The notes under the pieces were generated by a model. The model made no database searches. It saw only the letters and a program-made list of their open reading frames with translations, and was not told the origin of the DNA. DNA of 16,824 nucleotides from an uncultured Streptococcus sp. (GTDB lineage Bacteria; Bacillota; Bacilli; Lactobacillales; Streptococcaceae): positions 1 through 16,824 of the forward strand of contig CABPWC010000021.1 in assembly GCA_902461025.1 (NCBI GenBank). The letters run 5' to 3'. The position numbers and the translations under genes were made by a program. This document shows positions 1-6,899 of the stretch, one piece after another. Every line of letters begins with the position of its first letter. Position 1 is the first letter of the stretch.

Positions 1-111
1 CAGTTGGAATTGATTAAGCGTCAACGTCGTGGCGAGCTTTCTTCAGATGAAGAAAGATTGATTCATACAACTATTAACGGAATTGCTACAGGATTACGTA
101 ATTCAGGTTAA
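1..111 (+). CDS. ppc: Phosphoenolpyruvate carboxylase, C-terminal fragment
   Basis: The reading frame is open from the first base and stops at TAA 109-111, giving the last 36 residues of a larger protein. It ends in TINGIATGLRNSG, which matches the conserved PEP carboxylase C-terminus (E. coli enzyme: ...AGIAAGMRNTG) that helps form the active and allosteric region. The enzyme carboxylates PEP to oxaloacetate, an anaplerotic step that feeds aspartate synthesis in streptococci. The rest of the gene lies upstream of the window. The identification relies on this short tail and on my recollection that ppc precedes the trpX locus in pneumococcus. No strong intrinsic terminator follows; only an A/T-rich imperfect inverted repeat at 138-178 is seen. 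Confidence 0.8.
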   Translation, partial: QLELIKRQRRGELSSDEERLIHTTINGIATGLRNSG

Positions 112-177
112 TACAAGCAATATTTTCCAAAAACCGTAGGAATTTTCATAATTTTTTAAAATAATTCATGAAAATCC

Positions 178-205
178 TTGACAAGTTTTAGTAAAATGAT
201 ATAAT
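178..205 (+). promoter_or_regulatory. Promoter of the T-box/trpXYZ transcription unit
   Basis: A consensus -35 box TTGACA (178-183) and -10 box TATAAT (200-205) are separated by 16 bases. The -10 is extended by TGA (197-199). Transcription should begin near 211-212, about at the first base of the T-box stem I helix, which supports the assignment. This is one of the best sigma-A promoters in the window. Confidence 0.9.
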
Positions 206-208
206 TTA

Positions 209-445
209 AGCATTCAGAAAGTAATCATCGAATTTTTTTAGCGAGTCTGTGGTTGGTGGAAACAGATAGATGAAGATGAAGAAATTGGGCTGAATGTTAT
301 TAGAATTTGAAATCATAAGAATTCGGTGAGCACACCTTACAGTGCAACTCGTGAAGCGAGTAAGAGCGATAGGAATAATTCCTATAATTGAGGTGGCACC
401 GCGCATCGACGTCCTCACACAAGTTTTTTGTGTGAGGACTTTTTC
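209..445 (+). ncRNA. T-box leader, tryptophan-specific
   Basis: The base of stem I pairs 209-217 with 290-298. The upper arm pairs 225-229 with 275-279. The AGTA (loop-E-like) side of the specifier loop is at 220-223, and the specifier TGG is at 286-288 followed by purine G289. The distal stem-loop is CTGT...ACAG around 246-264. A stem-III hairpin pairs 347-351 with 357-361. The T-box core GAGGTGGCACCGCG covers 390-403. In the antiterminator, GAGG 390-393 pairs with CCTC 413-416 and GCG 401-403 with CGT 410-412, leaving the UGGCACC bulge. The bulge UGGN has N=C397, complementary to the G discriminator of bacterial tRNA-Trp. The antiterminator and terminator share 411-416, so they exclude each other. 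Uncharged tRNA-Trp should therefore permit transcription of trpXYZ. The structure was worked out by eye. Confidence 0.95.
411..445 (+). terminator. Rho-independent terminator of the T-box
   Basis: A perfect 12-bp stem pairs 411-422 with 428-439 around a 5-base loop, followed by a U-run at 440-444. Its left arm is also the 3' strand of the antiterminator, so this is the regulated stop, used when tRNA-Trp is charged. Confidence 0.95.
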
Positions 446-463
446 TATGGGGAGGAAAAAATT

Positions 464-505
464 ATGGAAATCAAACGATGGCGACGCTTGGTAAAGTTAT
501 ATTGA
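464..505 (+). CDS. Possible 13-codon upstream ORF (leader peptide candidate)
   Basis: ATG at 464 is preceded by GGGGAGGA (449-456), a strong Shine-Dalgarno sequence at normal spacing. The frame reads MEIKRWRRLVKLY and ends in TGA 503-505, 48 bases before trpX. It lies after the T-box terminator, so it is transcribed only when the switch is on. It holds one Trp codon (479-481) and five Lys/Arg codons in a very basic peptide. It could be a translated leader, a degraded remnant of a former gene start, or chance. The strong ribosome-binding site is the main reason for listing it. I recognise no family. Confidence 0.4.
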   Translation: MEIKRWRRLVKLY

Positions 506-553
506 AAGTGACATGAACATTACTAAGTTTAAGTGAAATAAGGAGAAATAGAT

Positions 554-1552
554 ATGAATAAACGTTTAATTGGTATTATTGCAGCACTAGCACTTGTAGT
601 TGGAGGAAGCTTGGTCTACTCTAACTTAACGAAACAAGATACTAAAACCGAGGCAGCTAACAAAACTGCTAAGGTTGGTGTTCTACAGTTCGTCAGTCAC
701 CCATCGCTTGACTTGATTTACCAAGGTATCCAAGATGGACTTGCTGAAGAAGGCTATAAAAGCGACCAAGTTAAAATCGACTTTATGAATTCAGAAGGTG
801 ACCAAAGTAAGGTTGCCACAATGAGTAAACAATTGGTGTCAAATGGAAATGATGTTGTTGTCGGAATTGCGACACCTGCAGCTCAGGGTCTAGCAAGTGC
901 AACAAAAGACCTTCCTGTTATCATGGCAGCTATTACAGACCCAGTTGGAGCTAACCTTGTACAAAACTTGGAAAAACCAGGTGGAAACATCACAGGGGTA
1001 TCTGACCATAACCCTGCTGAACAACAGGTTGAATTGATTAAAACATTGACTCCTGATGTCAAGACAGTTGGAGCTCTTTACTCAAGTAGTGAAGATAACT
1101 CTAAATCACAAGTTGAAGAGTTCAAAGCTTACGCTGAAAAAGCTGGTTTGAAAGTAGAAACATTCGCAGTTCCATCAACTAACGAAATTGCTTCTACAGT
1201 AAACGTTATGACTGGTAAAGTAGATGCAATCTGGGTTCCAATTGACAACACAATCGCATCTGCGTTCTCAACTGTAGTATCAAGTAATCAAACAGCTAAA
1301 AAACCAATCTACCCAAGTGCGACTGCCATGGTAGAAGCAGGTGGTTTGGCATCAGTCGTTGTGGACCAACACGATCTTGGTGTTGCTACCGGTAAGATGA
1401 TTGCCAAAGTCTTGAAGGGTGAAAAACCTGCAGATACACCAGTTAATGTCTTCACAACTGGTAAATCAGTTATCAATAAAAAAGTGGCTCAAGAACTTGG
1501 AATCACTATACCTGAATCAGTTCTTAAAGAAGCTGGTCAAGTAATCGAATAA
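554..1552 (+). CDS. trpX: ABC transporter substrate-binding protein, predicted tryptophan uptake (TrpX)
   Basis: This 332-residue protein has the type-1 periplasmic-binding fold of the ABC_sub_bind family: GVLQFVSHPSLD near residues 43-54, a first lobe to about 150, and a second lobe with VGALYSSSEDNS near 172-183. It should capture the amino acid outside the membrane for the permease encoded next. The N-terminus is MNKR followed by a hydrophobic stretch at about residues 5-22. There is no lipobox and no cysteine anywhere in the protein, so it is either anchored by an uncleaved signal segment or secreted, unlike most Gram-positive binding proteins. AAGGAG lies just upstream of the ATG. Tryptophan specificity is inferred from the UGG T-box and from the trpXYZ name given to this streptococcal locus in comparative T-box work; sequence alone would only say amino acid or small ligand. 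It has one Trp residue. Confidence 0.9.
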   Translation: MNKRLIGIIAALALVVGGSLVYSNLTKQDTKTEAANKTAKVGVLQFVSHPSLDLIYQGIQDGLAEEGYKSDQVKIDFMNSEGDQSKVATMSKQLVSNGNDVVVGIATPAAQGLASATKDLPVIMAAITDPVGANLVQNLEKPGGNITGVSDHNPAEQQVELIKTLTPDVKTVGALYSSSEDNSKSQVEEFKAYAEKAGLKVETFAVPSTNEIASTVNVMTGKVDAIWVPIDNTIASAFSTVVSSNQTAKKPIYPSATAMVEAGGLASVVVDQHDLGVATGKMIAKVLKGEKPADTPVNVFTTGKSVINKKVAQELGITIPESVLKEAGQVIE

Positions 1553-1559
1553 GAATAAA

Positions 1560-1590
1560 GGAGGAGTTGGAGACATCTCCTCCAATTTTT
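1560..1590 (+). terminator. Intercistronic hairpin between trpX and trpY
   Basis: GGAGGAG (1560-1566) pairs with CTCCTCC (1577-1583) around a 10-base loop and is followed by AATTTTT. The U-run is short and the position is inside an operon, so partial termination or a 3' stabiliser that raises binding-protein mRNA over permease mRNA is likely. The left arm is itself Shine-Dalgarno-like but has no usable start codon behind it. Confidence 0.6.
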
Positions 1591-1612
1591 AAAAGAAGGA
1601 AATGAATGTAAC

Positions 1613-2479
1613 ATGATAGTATCGATTATTTCACAAGGATTTGTCTGGGCTATTCTAGGTTTGGGAATCTTTATGACCTTTCGAATCCTCAACTTTCCAG
1701 ATATGACAACCGAGGGTTCCTTCCCGCTTGGAGGAGCGGTAGCAGTAACTCTAATTACACAAGGTGTCAATCCATTTCTTGCTACCTTAGTAGCTGTTGG
1801 AGCAGGCTGTCTTGCAGGTTTAGCGACTGGTCTTCTTTACACGAAAGGAAAGATTCCAACACTCTTGTCTGGTATTTTAGTGATGACTTCTTGCCATTCT
1901 ATTATGCTCATGATTATGGGACGGGCAAACCTTGGGCTCTTAGGAACTAAACAAATCCAGGACGTTCTTCCTTTCTCATCTGAGGTTAATCAATTATTTA
2001 CAGGTTTGATTTTTGTGACTTTGGTTATTCTTCTTATGCTTTTCTTCCTAGATACTAAATTGGGACAAGCTTATATCGCAACAGGAGATAATCCAGATAT
2101 GGCTCGTAGTTTTGGTATCAATACTGGACGTATGGAGTTGATGGGCTTGGTCTTGTCAAATGGTGTGATCGCACTTGCTGGTGCTCTTATCGCCCAACAA
2201 GAAGGATATGCCGATGTCTCTCGTGGTATCGGGGTTATCGTAGTTGGTCTTGCAAGCTTAATTATCGGTGAAGTTCTCTTCAAGAGTCTAACTCTAGCAG
2301 AACGCCTAGTTACCATTGTAGTTGGTTCTATTAGTTACCAATTCCTAGTATGGGGAGTCATTGCTCTTGGCTTTAATACTAGTTACCTCCGTCTATACAG
2401 TGCTCTTATCCTAGCAACTTGTCTAGTCATTCCAACCCTTAAGGATAAATACTTGAAAGGAGTCAAGTTAAGCAAATGA
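1613..2479 (+). CDS. trpY: ABC transporter permease, predicted tryptophan uptake (TrpY)
   Basis: This 288-residue, very hydrophobic protein has about eight or nine membrane segments and resembles the BPD_transp_2 (LivH/RbsC-like) permease family. It should form the membrane channel of the TrpXYZ importer, probably as a homodimer because only one permease gene is present. The FNFPD-like N-terminal region (RILNFPDMTTEG, about residues 24-35) and the cytoplasmic stretch GQAYIATGDNPDMARSFGIN (about 150-169) are the kind of segments these permeases use to contact the ATPase. GAAGGAAATG precedes the start; an ATG at 1602 stops after four codons, so 1613 is the only reasonable start. The stop overlaps the next ATG by four bases (ATGA), indicating translational coupling. 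It contains only two Trp residues, one in an early membrane segment and one late. Confidence 0.9.
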   Translation: MIVSIISQGFVWAILGLGIFMTFRILNFPDMTTEGSFPLGGAVAVTLITQGVNPFLATLVAVGAGCLAGLATGLLYTKGKIPTLLSGILVMTSCHSIMLMIMGRANLGLLGTKQIQDVLPFSSEVNQLFTGLIFVTLVILLMLFFLDTKLGQAYIATGDNPDMARSFGINTGRMELMGLVLSNGVIALAGALIAQQEGYADVSRGIGVIVVGLASLIIGEVLFKSLTLAERLVTIVVGSISYQFLVWGVIALGFNTSYLRLYSALILATCLVIPTLKDKYLKGVKLSK

Positions 2480-3234
2480 CAGCGATTGTAGAATTAAAAA
2501 ATGCCACAAAAATTGTGAAAAATGGATTTGACGAGGAGAAAATTATCCTAAACGATGTTTCGCTTGATATTTATGAACACGACTTCATCACAATCTTGGG
2601 TGGAAATGGTGCAGGAAAATCAACACTCTTTAATAGCATTGCAGGAACTTTGCCCCTGACTAGTGGGACTATTCGTATTATGGGTGAGGATGTGACTCAT
2701 TTTAGCCCTGAAAAACGGGCCAAGTACCTTTCTCGTGTCTTTCAGGATCCTAAGATGGGAACTGCCCCTCGTATGACGGTTGCAGAAAATCTCTTAATTG
2801 CTAAGTTTCGTGGTGAAAAACGTGGACTTTTTCCGAGAAGACTCTCAGCTTACAAGGAAGAATTTCAAGCAACCATTGAGAAAGTCGGAAATGGTCTAGA
2901 AAAACACTTGGATACACCGATTGAATTCTTGTCAGGTGGACAAAGACAGGCCTTGAGCCTCTTGATGGCAACCTTGAAACGTCCTGAACTTCTTTTGTTG
3001 GATGAACATACGGCAGCCCTTGACCCTAAAACAAGTGTGGCCTTGATGGAATTGACAGATGACTTTGTCAGCAAGGACCATCTAACAGCATTGATGATTA
3101 CCCACCATATGGAAGATGCTCTCAAGTATGGAAATCGTCTCATTGTTATGAAGGAAGGACGAATCATCCAAGATTTAAACAAGGATGAAAAAGCCAAAAT
3201 GAAGATTTCAGATTACTATAAACTATTTGAGTAG
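2476..3234 (+). CDS. trpZ: ABC transporter ATP-binding protein, predicted tryptophan uptake (TrpZ)
   Basis: This 252-residue ABC ATPase has every motif intact: Walker A GGNGAGKST (42-50), Q-loop Gln90 in VFQDP, signature LSGGQ (152-156), Walker B LLLLDEH (172-178, Asp176/Glu177) and the switch His210 in MITHHMED. It is a soluble subunit that hydrolyses ATP on the cytoplasmic face of TrpY. The length is normal for LivF/LivG-type subunits, and the ATG lies inside the end of trpY. There is no Trp in the whole protein. It is the last gene of the operon; a terminator begins about 20 bases after the stop. Confidence 0.93.
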   Translation: MTAIVELKNATKIVKNGFDEEKIILNDVSLDIYEHDFITILGGNGAGKSTLFNSIAGTLPLTSGTIRIMGEDVTHFSPEKRAKYLSRVFQDPKMGTAPRMTVAENLLIAKFRGEKRGLFPRRLSAYKEEFQATIEKVGNGLEKHLDTPIEFLSGGQRQALSLLMATLKRPELLLLDEHTAALDPKTSVALMELTDDFVSKDHLTALMITHHMEDALKYGNRLIVMKEGRIIQDLNKDEKAKMKISDYYKLFE

Positions 3235-3255
3235 ATGATTTTAAATAATTGATAT

Positions 3256-3294
3256 AAAAACTTGGAAGTGGAATTTTTACTTCTAAGTTTTTTT
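3256..3294 (+). terminator. Terminator of the trpXYZ operon
   Basis: AACTTGGAAGT (3259-3269) pairs with ACTTCTAAGTT (3279-3289) with one G-U pair and a 9-base loop, followed by a run of seven T (3288-3294). An upstream A-run makes it partly symmetrical. Confidence 0.9.
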
Positions 3295-3342
3295 AGTGGA
3301 ATTTAAACTATATTTATATTTCCTTTATTGCCAGTTTTACTT

Positions 3343-3348
3343 TATAAT
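3343..3348 (+). promoter_or_regulatory. Probable -10 box of the 3398 gene
   Basis: TATAAT at 3343-3348 lies 50 bases before the ATG and just after the trpXYZ terminator. No good -35 hexamer sits at 16-18 bases; TTGCCA at 3328-3333 is too close. The gene needs its own promoter here, so this is the best candidate. Confidence 0.5.
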
Positions 3349-3397
3349 AGAATCAATCTAAGAATCTTAAACTTTGATAGAAGTAGGAGATAAAAAC

Positions 3398-3829
3398 ATG
3401 GCATACACACAAGAAGATTTTCAGGAATGGATTTTTCAAATTGGATTTAAGATGGACTATTTCACAAGGGAGTTTGCGGAGAAAGAAGGGCTAAATTTAG
3501 ACTATAGTATGCAGTCCTTGGATGATTTGGAGGCTTGGATCTTAGCTCACTACGAAGACCACCATGCTTTGATAGCAGACCGCAAGATGTTGGATTATTT
3601 GACAGTTTATATCGGCGAAACCTTTCGCAAACACCTAGGAGGTAAATGGTATATTGACCTTAAAAATAAAAAGAACGCCTATTATTCTATGCCTGTATTG
3701 ACTGATCCATCCTATAGAGGAGTGGTATACAAAGCACCATTGACTTATGCAACAGCTTGTATCAGTAGAAAAGATGGTCAGTATATTAGTAGGATATTGA
3801 AAAATAACCTCGAAAATCAGGTGAAATAG
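3398..3829 (+). CDS. Conserved-looking hypothetical protein, 143 aa
   Basis: I do not recognise this family. The protein is acidic to neutral, has no signal peptide or membrane segment, and looks cytoplasmic. It starts MAYTQEDFQEW and carries a central helix-rich part with the stretch YIGETFRKHLGGKW (about residues 69-82). That kind of YxGExFRxxxGGxW block occurs in several small SMI1-like or immunity-type helper proteins, but this resemblance is weak and I do not assign a function. The frame also extends upstream to a TTG at 3374, but ATG 3398 has AGGAGA (3385-3390) at seven bases and is the better start. It stands alone between two terminated units. Only a weak stem (3824-3829 with 3843-3848) plus T-rich sequence follows it. 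Confidence 0.7.
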   Translation: MAYTQEDFQEWIFQIGFKMDYFTREFAEKEGLNLDYSMQSLDDLEAWILAHYEDHHALIADRKMLDYLTVYIGETFRKHLGGKWYIDLKNKKNAYYSMPVLTDPSYRGVVYKAPLTYATACISRKDGQYISRILKNNLENQVK

Positions 3830-3942
3830 TCTTTAATTTTTTCTATTTTTCTTTCAAATATTAGAATGGTTTGCTCAGAAGATTCCCTTTTTCATGATAG
3901 CTGGAAACTTATGAAATAGAAGCATGTAAAGTGTATGAAATG

Positions 3943-3985
3943 GTTTACTTTTTTTCAGAAATAAGCTATACTATATAAAGTAAAC
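3943..3985 (+). promoter_or_regulatory. dnaG operon promoter inside an inverted repeat
   Basis: The -35 TTTACT (3944-3949) and -10 TATACT (3967-3972) are 17 bases apart. They are bracketed by a perfect 9-base inverted repeat, GTTTACTTT (3943-3951) and AAAGTAAAC (3977-3985). The left arm contains the -35 and the right arm covers the expected transcription start. This looks like an operator for a dimeric repressor. The regulator is unknown. Confidence 0.65.
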
Positions 3986-4009
3986 TGTGATAAAATGGAG
4001 GTATTGTCT

Positions 4010-5770
4010 ATGGTTGACAAGAGAGTCATCGAAGAAATCAAAAACAATACCAATATTGTCGAAATCATAGGAGAAGTGATTTCTTTACAAAAATCTGGAC
4101 GGAACTTTTTGGGGCTCTGTCCTTTTCATGGTGAAAAGACCCCTTCCTTTAACGTGGTCGAAGATAAGCAATTTTACCACTGTTTTGGTTGTGGTCGTTC
4201 TGGAGACGTCTTTAAGTTTATAGAGGAGTATCAACAAGTAACTTTTGCGGATGCGGTAAGGATGTTGGGCGAACGTCTCGGAATGCACCTTGAAGCTCCT
4301 GCACATAACCCTGTCCCACACACGTCACCCCATCAAAATCTCTATGAGATGCATGACAAGGCTGCACGCTTTTATCATGCAATCCTAATGACGACTAAAA
4401 TGGGTGAGGAGGCGAGAAACTATCTCTATAAACGTGGCTTGACTGATGATGTCATTAAACACTTTATGATTGGTCTAGCTCCAGCAGAACGCTCTTATCT
4501 TTATCAGCGTTTAGCAGACGATTATAGTGAGAAGGACTTGCTGGACTCAGGTCTATTTTATCTATCTGAAAGTAACCAATTTTTTGATACTTTCCATAAC
4601 CGGATTATATTTCCACTCTCAAACGACCAAGGAAAGGTAATTGCTTTCTCTGGACGGATTTGGCAAGAGACAGATTCTCAAACTGCCAAGTATAAAAATA
4701 GTCGAGCGACGGCGATTTTTAACAAGAGTTACGAATTATATCATTTGGATAGGATAAAAAAAGGCTCAGGTAAAGCTCCTGAAATGTACCTGATGGAAGG
4801 CTTTATGGATGTTATTGCAGCCTACCGTGCTGGTATTGAAAATGCAGTAGCTTCCATGGGAACGGCCTTGACTGCTGAACACGTCGAACATCTCAAACGC
4901 TTTACAAAAAAAGTGATTATCACTTATGACGGTGATAAGGCAGGTCAAGCTGCAACTGCTAAAGCTTTGGACGAGCTTAAAGATCTACCTGTACAAGTAG
5001 TCCAGATTCCTGATGCGATGGATCCTGATGAGTATTTACAAAAGAATTCTCCAGAGGATTTGGCTTATCTTTTATCCAATACTCGAATCAGTCCGATTGA
5101 GTTTTATATCCATCATTACAAACCTAGTAATAGTGAAAATCTCCAAGCACAGATTGAGTTCATTGAGAAAATTGCACCTCTTATCGTCAAAGAACCTTCT
5201 ATCACAGCCCAGAACACCTATATTCATTTGTTGACGGATCATTTACCATCTTTTGATTATCAACAAGTTGAGCACATTATCAACGAAAGTCGTGTCAGAC
5301 AAAGACAAGAAAAAGTGAAGCAGGTTGTAAATCCGACACCAATTACTATGTCGGTTTCTAAACAATTGACGGCAGTCATGAGAGCTGAAGCACATATTCT
5401 TTATCGTATGATGGAGCACCCCCTTGTGTTGAATGATTATCGTTTGAGAGATGATTTTGTATTTGAAACTCCAGAGTTTCAGACCTTGTATGGACTCTTG
5501 ATTGATAATGGTTCGATTTCTTCTGAAGACTTGGCAAATCAGACTAGAGAAGTGGAAAATGCTTGGTACCAGGTGTTAGCTTTGGATCTACCTTCTGAGA
5601 TGTCTCCAGAAGAACTAAAGGAAGTGGAGGAGTCTCGTAATCGTGCTCTTCTAAATCAACAAAACTTGCAAATTAAAAAGAAAGTTCAGGAAGCTAGTCA
5701 TGTAGGCGACACAGATGCTGCTTTAGAAGAGCTTGAACGCTTAATTGCCCAAAAAAGAAGAATGGAGTAA
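4010..5770 (+). CDS. dnaG: DNA primase
   Basis: This 586-residue primase makes RNA primers at the replication fork with the DnaB-type helicase. The N-terminal zinc-binding domain has CPFHGEKTPSF with Cys37, His40, Cys58 and Cys61. The polymerase core contains FHNRIIFPL (about 195-203). The Toprim metal site has Glu263 in MEGFMD and Asp307/Asp309 in YDGDKAG. The less conserved C-terminal part, from about 430, is the helicase-interaction domain. The frame extends upstream to ATG 3995, but GGAGG at 3997-4001 lies eight bases before ATG 4010, and MVDK is the expected N-terminus, so 4010 is chosen. It is the first gene of the macromolecular-synthesis operon; rpoD starts three bases after its stop. 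Confidence 0.97.
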   Translation: MVDKRVIEEIKNNTNIVEIIGEVISLQKSGRNFLGLCPFHGEKTPSFNVVEDKQFYHCFGCGRSGDVFKFIEEYQQVTFADAVRMLGERLGMHLEAPAHNPVPHTSPHQNLYEMHDKAARFYHAILMTTKMGEEARNYLYKRGLTDDVIKHFMIGLAPAERSYLYQRLADDYSEKDLLDSGLFYLSESNQFFDTFHNRIIFPLSNDQGKVIAFSGRIWQETDSQTAKYKNSRATAIFNKSYELYHLDRIKKGSGKAPEMYLMEGFMDVIAAYRAGIENAVASMGTALTAEHVEHLKRFTKKVIITYDGDKAGQAATAKALDELKDLPVQVVQIPDAMDPDEYLQKNSPEDLAYLLSNTRISPIEFYIHHYKPSNSENLQAQIEFIEKIAPLIVKEPSITAQNTYIHLLTDHLPSFDYQQVEHIINESRVRQRQEKVKQVVNPTPITMSVSKQLTAVMRAEAHILYRMMEHPLVLNDYRLRDDFVFETPEFQTLYGLLIDNGSISSEDLANQTREVENAWYQVLALDLPSEMSPEELKEVEESRNRALLNQQNLQIKKKVQEASHVGDTDAALEELERLIAQKRRME

Positions 5771-5772
5771 GA

Positions 5773-6882
5773 ATGGCAAAAAAACAAAAAGAAGTAACAA
5801 CTTTTGATGTCCAAGTTGCAGAATTTATTCGTAACCATAAGAAAACTGGTACTGCGACAGATGATGAAATTAACAATGTCCTTGTAATTCCTTTTGCTCT
5901 TGATGTAGAAGGTATTGAGAACCTTTTGCAACGGATTCAAGATGCAGGTATTGCAATCACTGATAACGAAGGAAATCCGAGTGAACGTGTCTTAAGTACA
6001 GAGGAAGAACCAGAACTTAGCGATGAAGACTTAATTGGTTCAACATCTGCCAAAGTCAATGACCCTGTTCGTATGTATTTGAAGGAAATTGGTGTCGTAC
6101 CTCTTCTTACTAACGAAGAAGAAAAAGAATTGGCTCTTGCTGTTGAAGCAGGAGATGTTGAAGCGAAACAACGTCTAGCAGAGGCTAACCTTCGTTTGGT
6201 AGTTTCTATCGCGAAACGCTATGTTGGACGAGGTATGCAATTCCTTGATTTGATCCAAGAAGGAAATATGGGATTGATGAAGGCCGTTGATAAGTTTGAC
6301 TATTCAAAAGGATTCAAATTCTCAACTTATGCAACTTGGTGGATTCGTCAGGCCATTACGCGTGCCATTGCTGACCAAGCTCGTACCATTCGTATTCCAG
6401 TTCACATGGTAGAAACTATCAACAAGCTTGTTCGTGAACAGCGTAACCTTCTTCAAGAATTGGGACAAGATCCTACTCCTGAACAAATTGCTGAACGTAT
6501 GGATATGACTCCTGACAAGGTTCGTGAAATTTTAAAGATTGCGCAAGAACCAGTTTCTCTTGAGACACCAATTGGGGAAGAGGACGATAGTCATCTTGGT
6601 GACTTTATCGAAGACGAAGTGATTGAAAATCCAGTGGACTACACAACTCGTATTGTCTTGCGTGAGCAGTTGGACGAAGTGCTAGACACCTTGACTGACC
6701 GTGAAGAAAATGTTCTTCGTCTACGTTTCGGTCTTGATGATGGTAAAATGCGTACTCTAGAAGATGTGGGTAAAGTCTTCAATGTCACTCGTGAGCGTAT
6801 CCGTCAGATTGAGGCAAAAGCATTGAGAAAACTTCGCCAACCAAGTAGAAGCAAACCGCTTCGTGACTTTATCGAGGATTAA
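5773..6882 (+). CDS. rpoD: Housekeeping RNA polymerase sigma factor SigA
   Basis: This is a 369-residue primary sigma factor. Residues 1-80 are a short region 1.1. Region 1.2 is around DPVRMYLKEIG (97-107). Region 2 runs from about 137 to 211, including the -10 recognition/melting block FKFSTYATWWIRQAITRAI (181-199). Region 3 covers about 215-285. Region 4, with helix-turn-helix LEDVGKVFNVTRERIRQIEA (329-348), ends in PLRDFIED. All are intact, and the length is typical of Firmicutes SigA. The start codon follows the dnaG stop after two bases, and its GGAG (5764-5767) lies inside the dnaG 3' end, so expression is coupled to primase. This is the sigma factor that should read the TTGACA/TATAAT and extended -10 promoters noted elsewhere in the window. 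Confidence 0.98.
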   Translation: MAKKQKEVTTFDVQVAEFIRNHKKTGTATDDEINNVLVIPFALDVEGIENLLQRIQDAGIAITDNEGNPSERVLSTEEEPELSDEDLIGSTSAKVNDPVRMYLKEIGVVPLLTNEEEKELALAVEAGDVEAKQRLAEANLRLVVSIAKRYVGRGMQFLDLIQEGNMGLMKAVDKFDYSKGFKFSTYATWWIRQAITRAIADQARTIRIPVHMVETINKLVREQRNLLQELGQDPTPEQIAERMDMTPDKVREILKIAQEPVSLETPIGEEDDSHLGDFIEDEVIENPVDYTTRIVLREQLDEVLDTLTDREENVLRLRFGLDDGKMRTLEDVGKVFNVTRERIRQIEAKALRKLRQPSRSKPLRDFIED

Positions 6883-6899
6883 GATAGAGGAGACTGAAT

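Noticed and set aside
205..210. TTTAAG as a possible CiaR half-site (also near 527)
   Set aside because: CiaR sites need two copies five bases apart; only single copies are present.
206..418. Minus-strand 70-codon open frame across the leader
   Set aside because: It is antisense to the well-supported T-box RNA, has no ribosome-binding site, and its translation looks random.
2071..3197. Minus-strand open frames over trpY and trpZ
   Set aside because: They run antisense to intact ABC transporter genes, and their translations show no domain.
3866..3919. 17-codon ORF between the 143-aa gene and dnaG
   Set aside because: It has no ribosome-binding site, no promoter of its own and no recognisable content.
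3995..4009. Five-codon extension of dnaG starting at ATG 3995
   Set aside because: The ribosome-binding site GGAGG for ATG 4010 lies within it, and it has none of its own.
5694..5940. Minus-strand open frames over the dnaG-rpoD junction
   Set aside because: They are shadows of two highly conserved plus-strand genes with no independent start signals.
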